Program-made: the position numbers and the translations under genes
Shown here: piece after piece, positions 46,458 to 55,499 of the stretch
How positions within the stretch are numbered: position 1 is the first letter of the stretch
Layout of the letters: every line of letters starts with the position of its first letter
The notes under the pieces: generated by a model
Told to the model about the DNA's origin: nothing
What the model saw: only the letters and a program-made list of their open reading frames with translations
The model's database searches: none
DNA from: Veillonellaceae bacterium
Lineage (GTDB): Bacteria; Bacillota; Negativicutes; Veillonellales; Negativicoccaceae
DNA: 64,000 bases
Assembly: GCA_022771805.1 (NCBI GenBank)
Contig: JALELM010000020.1
Location: forward strand, 1-64,000
Direction of reading: 5' to 3'

Positions 46458-47231
46458 GTGAAATCGAGCAAACGGAAACTGGAGCTGCAGGGTTTCAATA
46501 ATCTGACGAAATCGCTGAGCTTTAACATGTATGATATTTGCTACGCGCAGACTCCGGAACATCAGGCGCGGTACATCGAATACATCGATGAAGTGTACAA
46601 TGCGCAACGTCTCACGGAAAAACTGCAGGACGTGGCGGATATCATCGGGGCGCATGTATTGAATGTCGCCTCGCAGGACTACGATCCGCAAGGGGCGAGC
46701 GTGACCATTCTGATCGCGGAAGGCCGCCCGGAAAAACAGGATGTCGTCGCACATCTCGACAAAAGCCATCTTACCGTGCATACCTATCCCGACGTGCACC
46801 CGCACAAAGGGATCTGCACGTTTCGGGCGGATATTGACGTCTCGACCTGCGGCGAAATCTCACCGCTCAACGCGCTGAATTACCTCTTGCGTAATTTTGA
46901 AGCGGATATCGCGATTATGGATTATCGCGTGCGCGGGTTCACGCGTGACGTCAGCGGGAAGAAAATCTATATGGATCATCGGATGCATTCCATTGCGAAT
47001 TATATCGACAGCCGGATCCGGCATCAGTACAATATCGTAGACGTGAATGTATTTCAGGAGAATATTTTCCATGCGAAAATGATGCTGAAAGAATTCGATC
47101 TGGATAATTACCTCTTCGATGTAACGGCAGCAGAATTGTCGCGCGAAGAACAGCAACGCATCCGACGGAAATTACGGCAGGAAATGGCGGAGATTTTTTA
47201 CGGCCGGAACCTGCCGGCAATAAAAATATAA
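46458..47231 (+). CDS. speD: S-adenosylmethionine decarboxylase proenzyme, E. coli type
   Basis: Makes decarboxylated SAM for spermidine synthesis. 257 residues from GTG 46458. Matches the long E. coli-type Spe[24 protein letters not shown], then [17 protein letters not shown], where self-cleavage between K102 and S103 would generate the pyruvoyl group, then [53 protein letters not shown] and FYGRNLPA. Most Firmicutes carry the short form. No speE is in the window. Confidence 0.95.
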   Translation: MKSSKRKLELQGFNNLTKSLSFNMYDICYAQTPEHQARYIEYIDEVYNAQRLTEKLQDVADIIGAHVLNVASQDYDPQGASVTILIAEGRPEKQDVVAHLDKSHLTVHTYPDVHPHKGICTFRADIDVSTCGEISPLNALNYLLRNFEADIAIMDYRVRGFTRDVSGKKIYMDHRMHSIANYIDSRIRHQYNIVDVNVFQENIFHAKMMLKEFDLDNYLFDVTAAELSREEQQRIRRKLRQEMAEIFYGRNLPAIKI

Positions 47232-47253
47232 AGACAGGGGGAGGAGACAGAAC

Positions 47254-48450
47254 ATGGATTTGAAGCAGGAATCGATGGAAATGCGTCGCCGACACGGGGG
47301 GATCCTCACGACGCAGTTGAAAGTGCCGATGAATGATCGGCATGACTTGGCAGTGGCGTATACGCCGGGGGTTGCGGAACCCTGCCTGCATATCAAAGAT
47401 GAGGAAGACTTAAGCTTCTCGCTGACTCTGCGGGGCAATGTCATCGCGGTCATCTCGGACGGAACTCGCGTGCTCGGCCTCGGGGATATCGGTGCCGCCG
47501 CGGCGATTCCGGTCATGGAAGGCAAATCGGCGATTTACCGGCGTTTTGCGGGGATTGACGCCTTGCCGGTGGTAATCGACACGAAAGATCCGGAAGAATT
47601 TATTCGCACGGTAAAATTGCTTGAAAAGAATTATGCGGGGATCAACCTGGAAGACATCTCCTCGCCGAAATGCTATGATATCGAGGATCGTCTGATCGAG
47701 GAAATGAACATTCCGGTATTTCATGACGACCAGCACGGTACGGCGATTGCCGCTCTGGCGGCGGTTCTCGGCGGCTTGCGTTTCGTCAAAAAAGAGTTGT
47801 CCCGGGTGAAGATTGTCATCAACGGCGCCGGCGCGGCGGGCACGGCGATTGCCAATATGCTGCTGGCGGCGGGGGCAAAAAATATGACCATGCTGAACAG
47901 CAAAGGGATTCTTCATGATGACGGACGGCTGAACCGCGTGCAAAAGGACATCGTCGAGCGGATCAATCCGGAAGGGCGTACCGGCACGTTCCGCGATGCG
48001 ATCGAGGGCGCGGATGTGCTACTCGGCATTTCGACGGCCAATGCGTTCAAGCCGGAAGACATGAAGTTACTCGCGGCCGACAGCATCGTCTTCGCGATGG
48101 CCAATCCGGTACCGGAAATTATGTACGACGATGCACTGGCGGCGGGTGTCAAAGTTTGCGGCACCGGGCGCAGCGATATGCCGAACCAGGTCAACAACTC
48201 CAGCGTATTCCCGGGGTTGTTCCGCGGGGCGATCGACGTGCGTTCGCGGCGGATCAATATGGAAATGAAATTGGCGGCGGCGTATGCCCTGGCCGATCTT
48301 GTCAGCGACGATGAACTGCGGGCGGATAATGTGGTCGTCGATGTATTTGACGAGCGCGTACCGAAAGCGGTAGCCAAAGCGGTAGCCGAAGCGGCGATCC
48401 AAACGGGTGTGGCGCGGCTGACCGAACTTCCCGAAACCTATCGGGACTGA
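47254..48450 (+). CDS. NAD(P)-dependent malic enzyme
   Basis: Oxidative decarboxylation of malate to pyruvate. 398 residues, the short bacterial form. Seen: HDLAVAYTPGVAEPC, GTRVLGLGDIGAAAAIPVMEGK, LEDISSPKCYDIE, IPVFHDDQHGTAIAALAA, INGAGAAGTAIANMLLAAGA (cofactor fold), VFAMANPVPEI and DMPNQVNNSSVFPGLFRG. Ribosome site GGGGGAGGAG. With fumC it links malate, fumarate and pyruvate pools. Follows speD by 22 bases, so may be co-transcribed. Confidence 0.95.
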   Translation: MDLKQESMEMRRRHGGILTTQLKVPMNDRHDLAVAYTPGVAEPCLHIKDEEDLSFSLTLRGNVIAVISDGTRVLGLGDIGAAAAIPVMEGKSAIYRRFAGIDALPVVIDTKDPEEFIRTVKLLEKNYAGINLEDISSPKCYDIEDRLIEEMNIPVFHDDQHGTAIAALAAVLGGLRFVKKELSRVKIVINGAGAAGTAIANMLLAAGAKNMTMLNSKGILHDDGRLNRVQKDIVERINPEGRTGTFRDAIEGADVLLGISTANAFKPEDMKLLAADSIVFAMANPVPEIMYDDALAAGVKVCGTGRSDMPNQVNNSSVFPGLFRGAIDVRSRRINMEMKLAAAYALADLVSDDELRADNVVVDVFDERVPKAVAKAVAEAAIQTGVARLTELPETYRD

Positions 48451-48470
48451 ATTCAAAATAAAGCGTAATA

Positions 48471-48496
48471 AAAAGCTCTCTTCGGAGAGCTTTTTT
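48471..48496 (+). terminator. Terminator after malic enzyme gene
   Basis: AAAAGCTCTC-TTCG-GAGAGCTTTTTT, 10 bp stem, tetraloop and T-run. Confidence 0.95.
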
Positions 48497-48579
48497 GTGT
48501 GCCGTTTCGGGGGCTTGCCGGGCGCCGTTTCTTGCGCAAAAGAAGTAATGTGTGTAATATGTAGGCAAAGGAGGAGCCT

Positions 48580-49554
48580 ATGGAACGAAAGCGAATGGTA
48601 TGGATCGGAATTACCGCGGCCGTGCTGCTGGTCGTTTTGTGGTGGCAGTTCGCACCGCGTGAAGATACACGGTTACGGGCGACGGGAACGGCGGAAGCGA
48701 CCATGGTGGATGTGACGGCAAAGGTGCCGGGTTACGTGCGTGATCTGCAGCGCGAACCGGGGACGGAAATCCAAGCCGGGGATGTCGTGTGTCGTATCGA
48801 AAGAAATGATCTGACCGCGCAGGTACTGGCGGCGGAAGCGGGTCTGGCGGCGGCGCGGGCGCGACTGGCGGATATCGAGGCAGGCGCGCGTTCGGAGGAG
48901 TTGCGTGCGGCGCAGGCGGAAGTCGCTTCGGCACAGGCTCGCGCAGAGCAGGCGGAAAGCGACCGGGCACGGTATGCTGCATTGTACGAGGCGGATGCGA
49001 TCGCCGCGCAGCAATATGAGGCGGCTCGGACACAGGCCGAAGTGGCTCGGCAGCAGTTGTCTGTGGCGCAGGAACAGCTGACCTTGTTGACTTCGGGAGC
49101 CCGCTCGCAGCAAGTAGCGGCACAACGATCCGAGGTCGAGCGGCTGCAGGCGCAGCTGGATGCCCAGCGCAGCCTGGCGGAAGAAACGCAAATTATCAGC
49201 CCCGCCGCCGGCGTTGTGCTCAGCCGCAACTTTGAGAACAATGAATTCGTACCTGCCGGGGTGCCGATTATTACCATCGGCGATTTGACGCACCCGTATG
49301 TGCGCGTGTATGTTTCGAGCGAAGACTTGAGTCGGGTCACGCTCGGCGGGGAAACGAAAGTGTACGTCGATGCGGAACCGAACCGTCCCCTGCGCGGACA
49401 CATCGAGGAGATCGGGCAGCGGGCGGAGTTCACTCCGCGCCAGAGCATTACGGCGCGCGAACGGGCGAACTTGGTATTTGCCGTGAAGATCCGGATCGAC
49501 GATCCCGAAGGTATCGTTAAACCCGGGATGCCGGCGGATGTGGTTTGGCCATGA
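48580..49554 (+). CDS. HlyD-family membrane fusion protein
   Basis: 324 residues: N-terminal membrane anchor (about 7-24), lipoyl-like halves (ATMVDVTAKVPGYVRDLQREPGTEIQAGDVVCRIE and IISPAAGVVLSRNFENNEFVPAGVPIITIGD), between them a long Ala/Glu-rich helical hairpin (about 75-195), and a beta-barrel domain. Periplasmic adaptor of an ABC exporter, resembling YbhG. It overlaps the following ATPase gene (ATGA), so the exporter is one operon. Would need a TolC-type channel such as the one at 24182. Confidence 0.93.
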   Translation: MERKRMVWIGITAAVLLVVLWWQFAPREDTRLRATGTAEATMVDVTAKVPGYVRDLQREPGTEIQAGDVVCRIERNDLTAQVLAAEAGLAAARARLADIEAGARSEELRAAQAEVASAQARAEQAESDRARYAALYEADAIAAQQYEAARTQAEVARQQLSVAQEQLTLLTSGARSQQVAAQRSEVERLQAQLDAQRSLAEETQIISPAAGVVLSRNFENNEFVPAGVPIITIGDLTHPYVRVYVSSEDLSRVTLGGETKVYVDAEPNRPLRGHIEEIGQRAEFTPRQSITARERANLVFAVKIRIDDPEGIVKPGMPADVVWP

Positions 49555-50258
49555 TCGATTTTTGCGGCGTGACGAAACATTTTGAAGATGTTCGCGCTTT
49601 GCATGACGTGACATTTCATATCGAGCGCGGCGAGGTGTTCGGTCTGGTCGGTGCCGACGGGTCCGGCAAGACGACACTGTTGCGTATACTGCTCGGCCTG
49701 TTGCGCCCCGATGCGGGGGAGGTGCGGGTTGCCGGCGGCGCTCCCGGCAGCGTGCCCGTGGGCTATGTGGCGCAGCAGTTCAGCCTCTACCCGACCTTGA
49801 CGGCGCGGGAAAATATGGAGCTGATGGGGCAGCTGTACGGGCTTTCCGCCGGAAAGGCGGCCGAACGGGCGCGGAGCCTGCTTGATTTCGTCGGCTTGAC
49901 GGCGGCGGCGGATCGGCAGGCCGGCGGTTTTTCCGGCGGCATGAAACAAAAACTGGCGTTGGCTGCCGCTTGGACACATGAGCCGGATTACTTGGTGCTC
50001 GACGAGCCGACGACAGGCGTCGATGCCATTTCCCGCAGAGAATTCTGGCAACTGCTGTACCGCACGCAGGAAGCGAGGGCGACGGTTGTCATTGCCACGC
50101 CCTATCTCGAGGAAGCGGCGTATTGCCATCGGCTGACTTTTCTCGACCGGGGCGAAGCGCTGGCTGTCGGGACGCCGGCGGAAATTGCGGCGTATGGCGG
50201 CGAAGATGCGACACTGGCGGGCGCGTTCCGGACATTGCATCGGGAGGACGAGGAATGA
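49551..50258 (+). CDS. ABC exporter ATPase 1
   Basis: 235 residues. Seen: Walker A GADGSGKTT, Q-loop VAQQFSLYPTLTARENMEL, signature FSGGMKQKLALAAA, Walker B YLVLDEPTTGVDAISRREFW. Same layout as the first half of YbhF, which is a fused double ATPase; here the two halves are separate overlapping genes. Drug- or metabolite-export type (ABC-2). Confidence 0.92.
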   Translation: MIDFCGVTKHFEDVRALHDVTFHIERGEVFGLVGADGSGKTTLLRILLGLLRPDAGEVRVAGGAPGSVPVGYVAQQFSLYPTLTARENMELMGQLYGLSAGKAAERARSLLDFVGLTAAADRQAGGFSGGMKQKLALAAAWTHEPDYLVLDEPTTGVDAISRREFWQLLYRTQEARATVVIATPYLEEAAYCHRLTFLDRGEALAVGTPAEIAAYGGEDATLAGAFRTLHREDEE

Positions 50259-51124
50259 ATGCGATAGAAACGCGCGACCTGACCTGCCGGTTCGGTGATT
50301 TTACGGCGGTGGATCGCTTGAATTTATGTGTGCGGGAAGGCGAAATTTACGGTCTGCTCGGAGCCAACGGCTCGGGGAAATCAACGACGATCCGGATGCT
50401 CTGCGGCGTCTTGCCGCCGACGGCGGGAACGGCGCGGATACTCGGGCATGATTTACATACGGAGTCGCAGCAAATAAAAGCGAAACTCGGCTATATGTCG
50501 CAAAAATTCAGTCTGTATCCGGATTTGACGGTGGGAGAGAATTTGGAGTTTTATGCGTCACTGTACGGGCTGGACGAAGAGGCGGCGGCCGAGCGCATTG
50601 CAACGAGTCTTGCCGAAGTCGGCGCGACGAAGTACCGCCAGACTCGCGTGCGGGCATTGGCCGGCGGCTGGCGGCAGCGATTGGCTTTGGCGGCGGCACT
50701 TTTGCATCGGCCGCGCCTGCTGTTTCTTGATGAGCCGACGAGCGGCGCGGATCCCGCGGCACGGGAGCGATTTTGGCAAATCATTCGCGAATTGGCCGCC
50801 GGGGGAACGACGATTGTCGTCACAACGCACTTCATGGATGAAGGCGAATACTGCGACCGGATCGGCCTCATGCAGGCGGGGTGCATGATTGCCGAAGGCA
50901 GCCCGGCGGAACTGGTCGCCGGGATTCCCGGAACGATCTGGGTGTGGCCGGGGGCGGCGCAACCGTTGCCGACACATTTGCCTGCGGGGGTCTACGTCTA
51001 CGGGGCGGATTTGCGCCTGCAGGCGGATGCACCGCCGGCGGATTGGCCGGAGACGGAGCTTGTCACGGTCGAGCCGAATCTGGAGGATGCGTTTATTTAC
51101 TATTTACGACGGGAGGAAGCATGA
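50255..51124 (+). CDS. ABC exporter ATPase 2
   Basis: 289 residues. Seen: Walker A GANGSGKSTT, Q-loop MSQKFSLYPDLTVGENLEFYASLYG, a signature motif reading LAGGWRQRLALAAAL (LAGGW instead of LSGGQ), Walker B LLFLDEPTSGADPAARERFW, H-loop VTTHFMDE, and a C-terminal extension of about 70 residues. Matches the second half of YbhF. Overlaps its neighbours by four bases each. Confidence 0.92.
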   Translation: MNAIETRDLTCRFGDFTAVDRLNLCVREGEIYGLLGANGSGKSTTIRMLCGVLPPTAGTARILGHDLHTESQQIKAKLGYMSQKFSLYPDLTVGENLEFYASLYGLDEEAAAERIATSLAEVGATKYRQTRVRALAGGWRQRLALAAALLHRPRLLFLDEPTSGADPAARERFWQIIRELAAGGTTIVVTTHFMDEGEYCDRIGLMQAGCMIAEGSPAELVAGIPGTIWVWPGAAQPLPTHLPAGVYVYGADLRLQADAPPADWPETELVTVEPNLEDAFIYYLRREEA

Positions 51125-52245
51125 GACGTTTGCGAGCCATGCTGGTCAAAGAATTTATCCAAATGCGCCGCGATCCGGCGACGGTATCGCTGATGATCAT
51201 CATTCCGATTATTCAGCTGCTGCTGTTCGGTTTTGCCGTGCACACGGAAGTCAAGCATATGCCGACCGTCGTTTTCGATCAATCCCGCCAAGCGGAAAGT
51301 CGGGAGCTGCTGGATACGTTTACGGGAACCGGCTATTATGACATCCGGTATGTGGCGGACAGCTACAAGGAAGTGCAGTGGGTTATCGATTCCGGTGAGG
51401 CTCAGGTCGGTATTATTTTCCCGCCGGATTTTGCCGAACAGATTCGTCACGGCCGACCGACGGCGGTGCAGGTCATCGTCGATGCCAGTGACAATATGAC
51501 GGCGGCCTCGGCTATTTCCACGGCGGAATTCATCGGCCGTCTGCAGGCGGAGAAAGCCATGCGCGTGCAGATTCTCGCGCAGACGGGACGGGTGTGGGAG
51601 CCGCCGTACGAGGTGCGGGTGCGACCGTGGTACAATCCCGACCTGGTCAGCGAATTTTTCATGGTGCCGGGGATTATGGGGATCGTCCTGACCATGACAC
51701 TGGTGGTGGCGACATCCATGGCGATCGTGCGGGAGCGGGAGCAGGGAACACTCGAGCAGTTGCTCGTCACGCCGCTGGCGACGACGGAACTGATGCTCGG
51801 GAAGATCATTCCCTATGTATTCATCGGCTATATCCAGATCACGCTCATTCTGATCTTGGGGAAATTGGTGTTTGACGTTTCCTTTGCCGGCTCCGTGGTG
51901 CTGTTTTATCTGTTGGCGACACTGTTTGTGGTGGGGCTGTTGTCCTTGGGGATATTGATCTCCACCATAGCCAAAAGCCAAATGCAGGCGATGCAGATGT
52001 CCACCTTCATCTTCATGCCGAGCATGCTGCTTTCCGGTTTCGTGTTTCCGATTGCCGCCATGCCGGATGCATTCCGCTACCTGAGTCAGGTGATCCCGAT
52101 GACACATTTTCTGCAGGTGGTGCGGGGAATTATGCTGAAAGGGATCGGCTTTGCGGATTTATGGTGGCCGACACTTGCCCTGTTGGTGTTTACGGTGGTC
52201 TCGCTGTCACTGGCGGTATCGCGGTTTCGGCGGTCCTTGCAGTAA
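51121..52245 (+). CDS. ABC-2 type permease
   Basis: 374 residues: N-terminal helix, a large extracytoplasmic loop (about 45-175), then five helices in the C-terminal half. Seen: [62 protein letters not shown] and the ending [24 protein letters not shown] variant typical of YbhR/YhhJ. YbhGFSR-like systems normally have two permeases; only one follows here, so it may act as a homodimer. Confidence 0.93.
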   Translation: MRRLRAMLVKEFIQMRRDPATVSLMIIIPIIQLLLFGFAVHTEVKHMPTVVFDQSRQAESRELLDTFTGTGYYDIRYVADSYKEVQWVIDSGEAQVGIIFPPDFAEQIRHGRPTAVQVIVDASDNMTAASAISTAEFIGRLQAEKAMRVQILAQTGRVWEPPYEVRVRPWYNPDLVSEFFMVPGIMGIVLTMTLVVATSMAIVREREQGTLEQLLVTPLATTELMLGKIIPYVFIGYIQITLILILGKLVFDVSFAGSVVLFYLLATLFVVGLLSLGILISTIAKSQMQAMQMSTFIFMPSMLLSGFVFPIAAMPDAFRYLSQVIPMTHFLQVVRGIMLKGIGFADLWWPTLALLVFTVVSLSLAVSRFRRSLQ

Positions 52246-52265
52246 GGGTTCGGTAAAAAAGCAAC

Positions 52266-52297
52266 AAAAAAGCGACCTGCGGTCGCTTTTTTATTTT
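52266..52297 (+). terminator. Terminator after the ABC exporter operon
   Basis: AAAAAAGCGACC-TGC-GGTCGCTTTTTT, 12 bp stem, then TATTTTAT; could also end the minus-strand tRNA-Pro transcript. Confidence 0.92.
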
Positions 52298-52302
52298 ATA
52301 GC

Positions 52303-52379
52303 TGGTCGGAGCAGCAGGATTTGAACCTGCGACCCCTTGGTCCCGAACCAAGTGCGCTACCAAACTGCGCTATGCCCCG
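52303..52379 (-). tRNA. tRNA-Pro (CGG anticodon)
   Basis: 77 bases on the minus strand with encoded CCA end. Acceptor CGGGGCA/TGCTCCG (one G-T pair), D arm GCGC...GCGC, anticodon stem CTTGG/CCAAG with loop TTCGGGA (anticodon CGG), T arm GCAGG-TTCAAAT-CCTGC. C at position 1 is normal for bacterial tRNA-Pro. Confidence 0.96.
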
Positions 52380-52517
52380 AACAAAACGTATTTTAGCACA
52401 TGAATTTCTGTTTGTCAAATCCGACAACCGGACGGAATGTGAAAACGCCGGTGTCGAAACGAGGGGTATGAGTGGGGAATACATCGTGTAAAATTCGGAT
52501 GTTTGATATAAAAATAA

Positions 52518-52546
52518 GTGACAAGAGCGGGAAAGTTTGCTATAAT
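52518..52546 (+). promoter_or_regulatory. Promoter for tRNA-Gly
   Basis: GTGACA (52518-52523), 17-base spacer, TATAAT (52541-52546), 14 bases before the tRNA. Confidence 0.8.
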
Positions 52547-52560
52547 AGTTACGTTACCTT

Positions 52561-52634
<74 letters not shown>

Positions 52635-52643
52635 AAAGTCAAG

Positions 52644-52672
52644 AACGATCCGATCTGTCGGATCGTTTTTTT
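52644..52672 (+). terminator. Terminator after tRNA-Gly
   Basis: AACGATCCGA-TCTG-TCGGATCGTT, 10 bp stem, then TTTTTG. Confidence 0.93.
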
Positions 52673-52754
52673 GTATTCATCGGGCATACGGAACCGCTTT
52701 TTACTGCGCGGTACGCAGCGGTATAGTATAATGAAGAAAAGAAAGGGGCCGACT

Positions 52755-53237
52755 ATGAAGACGACGGGGGATTTGGTGAGCGAGTATCGCCTCTGTGCGA
52801 TGGAATATGTCCGCTGGCTGGAAACGGCGGCGGAGCGCTTCGGGCAGGTGCCCGGGTTGGGCGAGTTGTTGGTGCGGATGCAGGCGGATAGCTCGTTGTA
52901 CGGCTGGCTGAGCCAGAAGGGTTTGTACCAATATCGGGTGCGTCTGGATCCGGAAATCTGGGGCGAGCTGCAGCGGCGCTATGAGAAAGACCGGCCGCAA
53001 CTGGAGGCGCTCGCCGCAACGGCCGAATGGACGGCGAACGAGCGGGCGGAGTGGAATTATATCGCCGGGCAGATGCGGCAGTACCATGAAGGGCTGACCC
53101 GCGCGGCGGAGGGCTGGTTTTTCCGTGAGCGGTTGAAAGAGGAGCGGCGCAAGGAGCGGGGCGGCTGCTTGGGGATTTTCGGCGCATTTGTCGTGGTGTT
53201 TGCCGTGCCGCTTATCGGTTGGTATTATTGGTTTTAA
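52755..53237 (+). CDS. Small protein with C-terminal membrane anchor, unknown function
   Basis: 160 residues from ATG 52755 (AAAGGGG site; ATG 52731 is a weaker option that would sit on the -10 element TATAAT at 52727-52732). Mostly helical and charged (Trp, Glu, Arg-rich) with a short basic stretch RERLKEERRKERGG, then one membrane segment at the C-terminus (CLGIFGAFVVVFAVPLIGWYYWF). Tail-anchored layout. I recognise no family. It lies directly upstream of the SCIFF gene but has a separate promoter downstream of it. Confidence 0.7.
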   Translation: MKTTGDLVSEYRLCAMEYVRWLETAAERFGQVPGLGELLVRMQADSSLYGWLSQKGLYQYRVRLDPEIWGELQRRYEKDRPQLEALAATAEWTANERAEWNYIAGQMRQYHEGLTRAAEGWFFRERLKEERRKERGGCLGIFGAFVVVFAVPLIGWYYWF

Positions 53238-53258
53238 TTTCTTTTCGCGCAATCGGTA

Positions 53259-53267
53259 TGGTATAAT
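53259..53267 (+). promoter_or_regulatory. Extended -10 promoter for the SCIFF gene
   Basis: TGG-TATAAT, 41 bases before the SCIFF ATG; no clear -35, as allowed for extended -10 promoters. Confidence 0.55.
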
Positions 53268-53307
53268 GACCGTACCGAGGAAGTGAGCAAGAAGGGGGTA
53301 CATTCCA

Positions 53308-53463
53308 ATGGCGAAACATATCCGTACACTCAACCCGGTATCGTTGCAGATGACGGCCAAGCACGGCGGTTGCGGCGAATGCCAAACGTCCTGCCAGTCG
53401 GCTTGCAAGACGAGCTGCACGATCGGTAATCAGGTGTGCAAACAGCAGGAACAGAAACGGTAA
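53308..53463 (+). CDS. scfA: SCIFF ranthipeptide precursor
   Basis: 51 residues (six cysteines in forty-five residues): leader MAKHIRTLNPVSLQM, then a core with cysteines at 22, 25, 29, 33, 37 and 44 in CGECQTSCQSACKTSC. This is the near-invariant SCIFF sequence of Clostridia and relatives. Its radical SAM partner forms thioether links from the cysteines to neighbouring residues. Ribosome site AAGGGGG. A GC-rich hairpin with T-run separates it from the maturase gene, which should make more peptide than enzyme. No exporter or protease gene is next to it. Confidence 0.95.
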   Translation: MAKHIRTLNPVSLQMTAKHGGCGECQTSCQSACKTSCTIGNQVCKQQEQKR

Positions 53464-53471
53464 CGGCTGAG

Positions 53472-53494
53472 GCCCTCCGCGCGGGGGGCTTTTT
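53472..53494 (+). terminator. Attenuator-like hairpin between SCIFF and maturase
   Basis: GCCCTCCGC (53472-53480) can pair with GCGGGGGGC (53481-53489), followed by TTTTT. The maturase has no separate promoter that I can see, so this is probably a partial terminator. Confidence 0.75.
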
Positions 53495-53514
53495 GCTTGG
53501 AAAGGACAGGTACT

Positions 53515-54909
53515 ATGCAGGTTCAACCTTTGATTCATAAATTTTATTTGAACGGCTGTTACATCGTGATGGATGTCAACAGCGGTTGCGTGCACTTGCC
53601 GGATAAGATGACCTACGATCTGCTCGACGTATACGACGGGACGAACCGTACGGAGGCTCTGGCGGCCATGGCGGAGCGCTATCCGCGAGCCGAAGTGGAA
53701 GCCGCCATGGATGAAGTGGACGAATTGATCGCGCAGGGCTTGCTGTATGCGAAAATGGATCCGCAATTTGCCGTCGCTTTGGAAGAAAAACCGATCATCA
53801 AAGCGCTTTGTCTGAATATTGCTCATGATTGCAATTTGCGCTGCAAGTATTGTTTTGCGGGGCAGGGCGGCTACGGGCAGTGGCGGGAGCTCATGAGTTT
53901 CGATACGGCGCGGCGGGCGGTGGATTTTCTCATCGCTCACAGCGGCCCGCGCAAGCATTGCGAGATCGACTTTTTTGGCGGCGAGCCGCTGCTGAATTAC
54001 CATGTCGTACGGCAGACGATTGCGTATGTACGGGAGATGGAAAAAAAGCACGACAAAATTTTCAAGTTGACGTTGACGACAAACGGCATGCTGCTGGATA
54101 AACGCAAGGTGCAGTATTTTAACGACAATCATGTGTCGCTGGTGCTGAGTCTCGACGGGCGGGAGGAAGTGCATGATGCCATGCGTCCGGGCGTGCACGG
54201 CGAAGGAACGTACCGGCAGATCCGTGACAATCTGCAGCATGCGGTCACGCATCGCGAAGGCGAAGAATACTATGTCCGCGGCACGTTTACCTCGCAGAAT
54301 CTAGATTTTACGAAGGACGTACTGGACATGGTCGATCAGGGCTTTACGGAGCTGTCGATGGAGCCGGTGGTCGGGGAGGACGATGCCTTCGCCATTCGGG
54401 AGGAGCATTTGCCGCAAGTGTTTGCCGAGTACGAAAAATTGGCGGAGGCATACTTGGAGCGACAGGCGCAGGGGCGTCCGTTTACGTTCTTCCATTTCAA
54501 TATGGATCTGTATCGCGGACCCTGTTTGCAAAAGCGTCTGCGCGGCTGCGGCGCGGGTCACGAGTACATGGCGGTCGTGCCGAACGGGGACATCTATCCC
54601 TGTCACCAATTCGTAGGGCGCGACGGCTATGTGATCGGCAATGTGCGGACCGGGTTGACGGATATGCGTACGCCGCGGGATTTTCGCGAGAATCATGTCT
54701 TGCAGAAAGAGGCCTGCCACGATTGCTGGGCGAAGTTTTATTGCTCCGGAGGCTGTCATGCCAATAACGAGACCTTTGCCGGGGATATTCACGTACCGTA
54801 TGATGTCAGTTGCCGGATCCAGCGCAAACGGATCGAGTGCGCCCTGATGATTCAGGCGAAGACGGCCTTGGCGGAAATGGCGGCGCAGGAAGAGCGGGAG
54901 AACGCGTAA
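53515..54909 (+). CDS. scfB: SCIFF radical SAM maturase
   Basis: 464 residues from ATG 53515 (GGAAAGGACAGG site). N-terminal peptide-recognition domain (about 1-90), radical SAM domain with the 4Fe-4S motif CNLRCKYCF (C106, C110, C113), FFGGEPLLNY and TTNGMLL, and a C-terminal SPASM domain with many cysteines (CLQKRLRGCGAGHEYMAV, GDIYPCHQF, ACHDCWAKFYCSGGC) for two auxiliary clusters. Family members install thioether crosslinks in SCIFF. Directly downstream of the peptide gene. Confidence 0.96.
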   Translation: MQVQPLIHKFYLNGCYIVMDVNSGCVHLPDKMTYDLLDVYDGTNRTEALAAMAERYPRAEVEAAMDEVDELIAQGLLYAKMDPQFAVALEEKPIIKALCLNIAHDCNLRCKYCFAGQGGYGQWRELMSFDTARRAVDFLIAHSGPRKHCEIDFFGGEPLLNYHVVRQTIAYVREMEKKHDKIFKLTLTTNGMLLDKRKVQYFNDNHVSLVLSLDGREEVHDAMRPGVHGEGTYRQIRDNLQHAVTHREGEEYYVRGTFTSQNLDFTKDVLDMVDQGFTELSMEPVVGEDDAFAIREEHLPQVFAEYEKLAEAYLERQAQGRPFTFFHFNMDLYRGPCLQKRLRGCGAGHEYMAVVPNGDIYPCHQFVGRDGYVIGNVRTGLTDMRTPRDFRENHVLQKEACHDCWAKFYCSGGCHANNETFAGDIHVPYDVSCRIQRKRIECALMIQAKTALAEMAAQEERENA

Positions 54910-54932
54910 AGAAAATAAAAGCGTGCTGTTCG

Positions 54933-54961
54933 TTGTAGTCTGCGGCAAGATAAAGTATAAT
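54933..54961 (+). promoter_or_regulatory. Promoter for the secreted protein at 54992
   Basis: TTGTAG (54933-54938), 17-base spacer, TATAAT (54956-54961). Confidence 0.65.
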
Positions 54962-54991
54962 AAGGACAGACAGCTGAAAGGAGTGAATGTC

Positions 54992-55444
54992 ATGCAAAAT
55001 AAAACGAAGCGGCTTGTTTCGTCTCTTTTGGTGGCAACGTTGCTTGCCGGGAGTGCAGCAGCCACGACGAGTGCGTTTGATTTGGGGCGCGTATTGGGCG
55101 GTGTTGTCAAGGTCGGCGGGATCGGTTATGTGGTGGATCGCTTTTCCGACCAGCTCAACAGTTTTATCAATAAGCTCATGTTGAAAAATAACGTGGAAAC
55201 GGAATATGCGACGAAGGTGGTGCCGATCATCAGTTTCGGTGATTCCGGCTATATCGGTGCGGCGCAAGTTATCGGACCGCAGTCCTTGGTAGAACAGGTC
55301 GAAGCGGTCGCGCAGGTGGAAGCCAACTTTAACGACCGGCTCTTCCGAATCAAAGGTCTGGTTCCGGTGGACAGCAAGAATCCGACGAATTTGAGTCGGG
55401 TGGACGGTGTAGGCGTGTCTGCGGTGATCGACGTACGTTTCTGA
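54992..55444 (+). CDS. Small secreted protein of unknown function
   Basis: 150 residues from ATG 54992 (AAAGGAG site). Signal peptide to about residue 28 (LLVATLLAGSAAATTSA|F). The mature part begins FDLGRVLGGVVKVGGIGYVVDRFSDQLNSFINKL (amphipathic) and ends in a strand-rich half. No cysteines. I recognise no family. Own promoter and terminator, so its position after the SCIFF genes may be chance. Confidence 0.75.
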   Translation: MQNKTKRLVSSLLVATLLAGSAAATTSAFDLGRVLGGVVKVGGIGYVVDRFSDQLNSFINKLMLKNNVETEYATKVVPIISFGDSGYIGAAQVIGPQSLVEQVEAVAQVEANFNDRLFRIKGLVPVDSKNPTNLSRVDGVGVSAVIDVRF

Positions 55445-55452
55445 TTGATGGT

Positions 55453-55484
55453 GAACCGTCCTGCCTTGCGGGGCGGTTCTTTTG
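55453..55484 (+). terminator. Terminator after the secreted protein gene
   Basis: GAACCG...CGGTTC stem with inner C/G pairs and TTTTG; precedes the AGGAGGG site of the next gene. Confidence 0.7.
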
Positions 55485-55499
55485 TTAGGAGGGAAGAGC

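Noticed and set aside
46431-46502. 23-codon frame starting at the ATG inside the speD -10 region
   Set aside because: Transcription from the extended -10 would begin after this ATG, and it overlaps the well-supported start of speD in another frame.
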